64,000 bases of DNA. It comes from Oreocharis arfaki. Its lineage: Eukaryota; Chordata; Aves; Passeriformes; Paramythiidae. The stretch spans positions 2,021,222 through 2,085,221 of the forward strand of contig VZRR01006745.1 in NCBI GenBank assembly GCA_013398015.1, given 5' to 3'. The first letter of the stretch is position 1, and the number at the start of each line of letters is the position of its first letter. Shown here in pieces: positions 57,839-64,000 of this stretch. The notes beneath the pieces are model-generated. The model saw only the letters and a program-made list of their open reading frames with translations. It was not told the origin of the DNA and searched no databases. A program made the position numbers and the translations under genes.

Positions 57839-60815
57839 GCCATATTTCAGAATTACCTGGCAGCATTCTTGGCTAGTTTCAGCTTTATTGGAAACTCTGT
57901 CAGTGACTGATACAGGTAAAAATCATTTTTTGGAACTAGCACATTATCTGTACTAGGAATCAGCCATGATGACCGCTAGTTTATAATTTTTATATGTTCT
58001 TGTCACTGTAGTCACAAACAAAATTTGAGTCTAGAATGGTTGTAATCTGTATCACAGTTGTGGGGCCTTTAGTGTTTCCTTTCGGAGTGCTGAGAAGGAG
58101 GTACTCAGCTGATTAGTGATGGTGTATCTTATTGAACTCGGGGGGCTCATGATGTCCAATCTCTTGTGAAATGCCTTCATTAAAATGAATTTTTTAGGCA
58201 CTCTTTTAGATTCTGTCTAACTAGTAAGGAGGTATTAACAGTATAGCCTTTATGTGCAGCTGCATCTGCCAGTGCTATTTACCAGCAGCCATAGTCCAGA
58301 AGAAATTACAACAAGGCTAACAAATGCTTTATGCTGAAGAACTACAAAACAAAAACTTTGCAAACCAGAGCAGTTTAGAGCAGACAGCAGATGGAAGTGG
58401 GAAGCTATTTACAGTACACAGTGATGTTACACAACAATTTTTGGAAGAAAATGTGGAAAAGAATCTTCCATTAACTAAAACTTTAAGGGGAATTGGCTAC
58501 ATTACACAATGCTAAAACCCAGCATATATTAGCCCCTGTGGAGGGTTATATTAATGCAGTAATACTAATTTAAATGCTCAAGCTAATTGATTCAGAACTA
58601 GCTGGTTTATATGTGAAGGGCACTGATACTGACAGGTAGACAGGCCAGAAATGTTTTGTGTTTCAGACACAAGAAATCTGAATATTATTTCACAGCAACA
58701 GTGTAACCCAGAGGTGCAGCTGATGAGGTAAAGAGGTGCTTTTAAAGCAGATGGTGTTTTATGACACTCAGGTCTTTTAAAAGCATCACCTGACCCCATA
58801 AAAAGCATGAAGGGGATAGTGCAGCTACTGAATTAGTGTGTTTAATACCTGGTTTGATAGACAAGTTCTGAACTCAGTTACAGGTTATTTTCATTAAAAT
58901 AAAAGCTTACTAACCTATTTATATTATTTTATAATTCTTCTAAGATTGAACTCTTTTCTTTTTAAAACAAACTTCCATGTTTCTTTGTCTCGTCCTTGTG
59001 GTTCCTAATATAATTTTTAACTAGAAATTTTAGCCAAAGTAGTTGAGAGACTAGGGCATTCATTCTCATGGATTTTTAGAGATTCAGCTCCAGGTCCTTG
59101 CTTTCTTTCAACTTTAGCATGTATCTTTAATAATCTATTTTTCAGTTGATTTATCTTATCCACCAGAATAAAAGTACTATGATGTTGTTTTTTTCCAATT
59201 TGAAAGAAATCTGAATAGCTACTCTGGAATCATTTCACTTCACATCACCAAGCAGTTTACGGCTGTTAATATCTAATATTAATGAAAATGAAATAGTTTC
59301 ATTGCTTCTGTCAGTAGTTTCATTCTTCATAAATAATACAGTGTTAACTGTAGCAAGGATCTTTGCTGTCCAGTATTGAAGAAGAATGTTTTTGCTACTG
59401 TACTATGTTCAGCATTTTGCTCTCTGGTTCATTTAATGTTTAATAACTCTTCAAGGAGGAATAGTTTGAACAGGCTAAGTTGAGATACAGAAGTTGAGGC
59501 TTGTCCATAACTCAGTGGTAATGGCATTGGATGGAGTTTGAGAGATGATCAGAGGGTCCCTGTAGTTTTTAATCAAATCATGGCTATTCTTGATGCAGGC
59601 CATGAGTCCCGTAAAGAGAGGTAAAGGAAGAGTGGACGTACATAATTAGCCACGTCTGACTTCATTTCTGCAGTGCATTCTGTAACAGGCAAGGAGTAGC
59701 GTATTGAGGAAAATTCATTTAATTTAGGAAGGACAGGTTGTTTTGCTGCTGTATTTGCTGCTGACATCTGTAGAAAATTAACTGTAATGGACTCTTTAAA
59801 TCTCAAGAAGAGCTGGATTCCAATGTAAGGTTGTTAGGAGTGAGATAAGCTAGTGATGGGGCCCTGAGATGCATTAAAATCATAGTGTATTATGAAAGTA
59901 GGACAAGCATTGTTGTGAACATTTGGGAGGAACAGGGAAGGAAATACAAAAAGATATTTTTTAAAATTACATTCAAGTGGGTTTTAGAAATTGTTACAAA
60001 AGAAAGCAGTCCAGAAAGCCTGGGACATAGAAATGGGCATGGCTTTGGGATTTTTATGCCTGTTAAAAATTGGGTGGTCTAGGTCTGGAGGATGGAAGCA
60101 ACAAGGCACCACCAGAAGGGTTCCAGAAGACTGCTAATGCATAGTGAGGAGAGTTTTCATTTTTCTTTTTGTGGAATGAAGGGACAGTACAAAAGTATTG
60201 TGTCAGGGCAATGCAGAACTGTTGAAGGCAAAACTTCGATGGAGCAACATACCTAGATTATGTTCAAAGAAGCAGGGACAGGACATTCCAGAGGACCTCC
60301 CATTCAAGTGCTCGAATATTATATAGAAGATTAAGTAAGGCATCATCAGAACAAGATGGATTTTCTTATAAAAAGGTGGCAACAACTATTTCACCAAAGG
60401 CAAGAGCTCTGTAGTTCAGGAAAAGAAGAATTGCTTTCAAGTTCTTGATCTGAATCAAGAAACAGAAAGTCTTGAGCCTGTATTTTCTATAAGCTATTAT
60501 TATGCTGTTTGAATATTTGGGAAAATGTTCTTTCTTAAATGGAACAAACTTGTAATGATCTTTGTTTTCCTTCTTCAAAGCTGAATCTATCAAGGAGCAA
60601 TGAAAGCTCTGTTTCACGCTGCAGCCTTGCCAAAGAACCTCGCTTCTCTACATCTGCTAACAGCTGTTCCTCCCATGTCAGAACTCAGGTTTGAGTTCCA
60701 TTCCACAGTATCCCAATATACAACTCTGAATTCTCCAGTGCCAAAGTCTTGAAACATGGTACTTTACAGTATACAAATTGACAGATCAGTTTACAGCAAA
60801 ATACACCATTCACTG
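57839..60815. other. AT-rich non-coding DNA
   Basis: No supported gene or repeat. The frame at 58324-58515 (+) has a protein-like reading but is preceded directly by a stop, with no usable acceptor. A weak tRNA-like patch lies near 59503-59560. Confidence 0.45.
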
Positions 60816-60885
60816 TCACAGAATCACAGACTCAATTAGGTTGGAAAGGCTTCTGTGATCATTGACTCTATAGCAGGGCATCTCA
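60816..60885 (-). mobile_element. Short CR1 3' tail fragment
   Basis: The + strand reads cacagaatcacagactcaattaggttggaaaggcttctgtgatcattgactc, the complement of a CR1 3' end. Only about 70 bp remain. Confidence 0.6.
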
Positions 60886-61221
60886 TCCCCACAAGAGGGA
60901 CAACACCTGTTGTTTGTAAACAGTCAGATAACTCAGACACAACAAGCTGTCTTGTAGTGAAGTATTTTGGCACCATGGGGTTAACAGTGATCTGGCCATC
61001 TTCAGGCTGCCAATAAACATCTTACGGTGGGAGAGAGATCTGGAAGATAAGCTGGATTTCTGACTGACAGGCATCTCACTTTACAAAAGCTATGCCAAAA
61101 CTTTCACAAATCAGAAATATTCTGCACGTTCCCTGGAAATGTGTGGAGTTTCTCATCTGATCAGGGAGGCCTGCTTTGTGGTTACTCCTCTGGGGGCTGA
61201 GTGAAGAAATCTCTGTACAAC

Positions 61222-61246
61222 ATTATTATTGTTGTTGTTGTTGTTA
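61222..61246. repeat. (ATT)n(GTT)n microsatellite
   Basis: attattatt is followed by five GTT units. Confidence 0.85.
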
Positions 61247-61544
61247 CATTTGGCCCCTAATCAATACTATTTCTTTTCTGGCTTTAATATAGGTGCAACG
61301 TTGATGTTGTGCACTGTTTTATGTTGTGCTGTAATCTAGGAGTAGTTCTTTTTACTTTTATACTTTGCAGTAACTCTGATTAAGATCTTTTGTCTGTTAT
61401 CTACAGTCTGTTCAATAAATAATTCATTTTATAAATAGACCTGATCTACCATCCCTAGAACTTGTGTGCCAGAGTGATTTCTTAAATTTAAGCAGTTGCC
61501 AAAAATCTGAGGCTAAGGCAGGGCTTGTCTGAAGCTCCCTCTCG

Positions 61545-61965
61545 TCTCGTGACAGAGTCCAAACTATGACCCAACACCACTGTGGTCAACCAGACTTTGG
61601 CACGAAGTGCCACATCCAGTCTTTCCTTAAAAACCTGCAGGGACAGTGGCTCCACCACCTTCCTGGGCAGCTCATTCTAACAGCTAATTGCTCTTCTGTG
61701 AAGAATTTCTTCTTCTCATTCAGCTTAAACCTCATCTGGAGCAACTTTAGACTATGTCCTCTTGTCCTGCCTCCAGCTGCCCGGTTGATGGTGCCAACCC
61801 CCACCTGGATACACCCTCCTTTCAGGGAGCTGTAGAGAGAGATAAGGTCTCCCCTGGGTCTCCTCTTCTCCAGACTGAACACCTCCAGCTCCCACAGCTG
61901 ATCCTGATAAGACAAGTGCTCCAGACCCTTCCCCAGCTCCATTGCCCTTCTCTGTCATTGCTGAG
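61545..61965 (-). mobile_element. CR1 LINE fragment, minus strand
   Basis: The + strand is the complement of a CR1 3' region without its tail: ccagtctttccttaaaaacctgcaggg, gctccaccaccttcctgggcagctcattc, cctcttgtcctgcctcc and ctcttctccagactgaacacctccagctccc. It belongs to a different subfamily from the copies at 15-20 kb. Minus-strand frames at 61586-61942 and 61752-61958 are by-products of this repeat, not genes. Confidence 0.88.
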
Positions 61966-64000
61966 TGGATCCTGGAAACAAATGAATGGTGACTTGATTG
62001 CTCTTTCCTGACTCATGTAAAAAAGAATTTACAGGTTCAGACCAGAACTCTGGAATGCTCCAGAAGGAGGAGGAAAGTGGCTTTTTTCCCTCTCTTTTCC
62101 TGTCCCTGCAGTGCAGGGTGAGCTAAGCCGCTGTATTGGTGTTCATCATTGTGTTGTAGAATTAAACCCCTAGCATTTGGAAGAGAGGTCACTGTAACCT
62201 ACACTCCTTGTGTAAACACTGTCTGCACTGAGGACTGTGACCCTGTTGCTGGGGAGCTGCTGCTTAGTTCTGACCACTGATAGTGGATAGTGCTTAACGC
62301 AAACCTGACATTTTCTACACACAAGGAATCACAACTTTACGTGGACTACGCATCCAAAGACAAGTACTCTAGAGAGTGAGGCTAGATTCTACAAATAGAA
62401 GGTAATTTTTACAGGATCTGTAGGACTTTGTACCCCCAGACAATTTTGTTCATCTGACCTTAAAACTTTATTTTTCTGACTATGGGAAGACCAGTAGCCA
62501 CAGCTTAAGAATCAACACCTCGTTCCCAAATTTTTTTCTTCTCAGACTTTGGTCTTGTTATCCCATTGCACGGGGATCTTTTCCGCTACTTGAGAAAAGT
62601 TGCTCTTTATGTCTTCAGCTGATTTTAATCATCACAGCAAAATCTCTCTATGAGTCCCTCAAATAACATCTCAGTTTTCCCAGCTCATAGAGGAGTGTGT
62701 GGCTATTTTCTGTGATTTGGATAGCTGAGCCAAAGGTCACCCAGGCTTAGAAGCTCTTTGGTTTTGTGATGGACTCTTTTTACAACTCTTGCCTAGTAAA
62801 GCCATGAAAGTCTGGTTATGTCATTACAGTTGTACTGGGATTTATAGCATCAGCTGTTTCAAAGAGGCATGAAGGATTACTGTTGCAGGTAATAACCAAT
62901 ACTCATGAGTACCTGAAAAAATGTTTTTACTCTATTTCCACTCTTGCTTTGCTTTTCAGCTCGCTGCTGTCAAGACACTGCTGCTTACTAGGTTCAACAG
63001 GTCACTGACTATGTAGGGACAGCCTTAATGGATATAAACAATCAATTTTCTATTTGAACAGACGTATTTTAATAGTACTTTGGTAGCAGGCAGTAAAAAA
63101 CTAGTTTTTCATTGGCTTTGACATTTTTATCTTTTAGCTACATCCTCATAACCGAACCAAAACTTCACAAGGATTATTCTTAGTGTTTGCCTAGTGCTTT
63201 AAACAGATTTAAGTGTTATTGCATAAGAGTCCAAACCTTCTCCTCTTCCACTCTTGTTCTTTGACTGATATTCATCTGATTTGTTCAAGGAGATAAAAAA
63301 CAACAAAAATAATTAGCTCTGCAAAAAGAAAAGTGATTAGTTTTAGATCCTTGAACTGATTCATTGCAGATTCATGGGAGTACTGGAAATTATGCTAAGA
63401 GAAGTAGAAATATCTGGAGTTTTTTGGTCAGGACTGCTGAAATTAGTCAAAGAACTGTACTGTATACACTGACTTAACTGTTCAGCATCACCAAAAAAAG
63501 ACTAGAAGAAAATCACCCCTTACTAGAAAATATGAACTTTTTTTTCCCATGGGTTGACATCTGTAATTTATGAGTAGGCTGAAGCTTATTCTAACAATCA
63601 CAGTCTGTAGAGAGAAATTTCTTTTGAAGGTGGATATCCGTCAGCTATGCTGACCCCCTTCTGTTTCAGAGTTGGAGTAATTCTGAATGTTGAAATACTG
63701 TGTCCTATTTTGGTTTATACCTCATACCACGCTTTAGGTGTTTTCCTGTGTTCTAATCCAAATAAGGAAAAAGTTAATATTATATTAAGTTTTATGAGAA
63801 TAGCTTCAGACTGGTATAACTAGAATGATTGCCTCTCCTCTGCTCAAAATGTCTGATCTCTTTCCTAACTAATAATCTCAATCCTGTTGTGCTGCCAGAA
63901 TGAAATAAGCACCTATATTGTTTAATCAGCCTCTTGAATGTGGAGCAGTCAGTATCCAATGACTGATGACTGGCAGCTCATTAACTCCCATATTAACTGC
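61966..64000. other. AT-rich non-coding DNA
   Basis: No gene or repeat was recognised in the last 2 kb. Confidence 0.5.

Noticed and set aside
58324..58515. Protein-like frame of 63 codons as a possible terminal exon
   Set aside because: A stop lies immediately upstream in frame (58318-58320) and there is no acceptor between that stop and the frame.
59503..59560. tRNA-like or SINE-like patch (taactcagtggtaatggcattgg)
   Set aside because: An A-box-like string is present, but no B box, anticodon stem or acceptor pairing could be made. It may be an old MIR-like fragment, but that is not supported.
1..64000. CRISPR arrays, operons, rRNA and bacterial or phage gene clusters
   Set aside because: None is present; base composition, repeats and splice-type exons all indicate vertebrate nuclear DNA.

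Overview
The window is vertebrate nuclear DNA and almost certainly avian, most likely from a songbird. It is AT-rich and CpG-poor, and it carries many CR1 LINEs in both orientations together with several solo endogenous-retrovirus LTRs of types typical of bird genomes. There are no operons, no bacterial-style genes and no CRISPR arrays. Most long open frames fall inside repeats or run through the N gap.

Host gene content is sparse. Two stretches on the + strand (17401-17570 and 32580-32756) look like real coding exons. Both are rich in Lys, Arg, Glu and Gln, both sit between good splice sites, and their phases are compatible. A 56-bp stretch between them (21089-21144) has good splice sites and exactly the phase needed to join them. 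I do not recognise the protein; its make-up suggests a helical or coiled-coil protein. On this reading most of 17-33 kb, and perhaps much of the rest, is intron.

The most interesting item is at about 51.3-53.9 kb: a decayed Polinton/Maverick (adintovirus-like) DNA element on the + strand. In order it holds (i) a retroviral-type integrase core with a C-terminal chromodomain, (ii) a capsid protein of the penton (minor capsid) type, (iii) a short basic stretch that may be a further small virion gene, and (iv) the N-terminal part of a hexon-like major capsid protein. All are broken by frameshifts and stops. I found no polymerase B, packaging ATPase, protease or terminal inverted repeats, so this is a fragment.

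Layout: 1-8.8 kb unannotated AT-rich DNA; 8.8-9.8 kb CR1 (-); 14.6-17.1 kb CR1 (+) split by a ~0.9-kb LTR, 330 bp before the first exon; 20.2-20.9 kb second CR1 (+) sharing a nearly identical 179-bp block with the first; 26.8-27.4 kb CR1 (-) holding an AT-rich expansion; 29.9-31.1 kb ancient CR1 (+); 34.7-36.1 kb LTR containing a 646-bp assembly gap; 38.0-39.1 kb and 56.8-57.8 kb two related solo LTRs, both on the - strand; 41.1-41.6 kb GC-rich patch; 46.4-46.9 kb CpG-enriched patch; 51.3-53.9 kb Polinton fossil; 55.5-56.05 kb solo LTR (+) with TATA box and poly(A) signal; 56.2-56.6 kb ancient CR1 (+); 60.8 and 61.5-62.0 kb CR1 (-). Family assignments rest on reading the sequence by eye; no alignment or database search was run.
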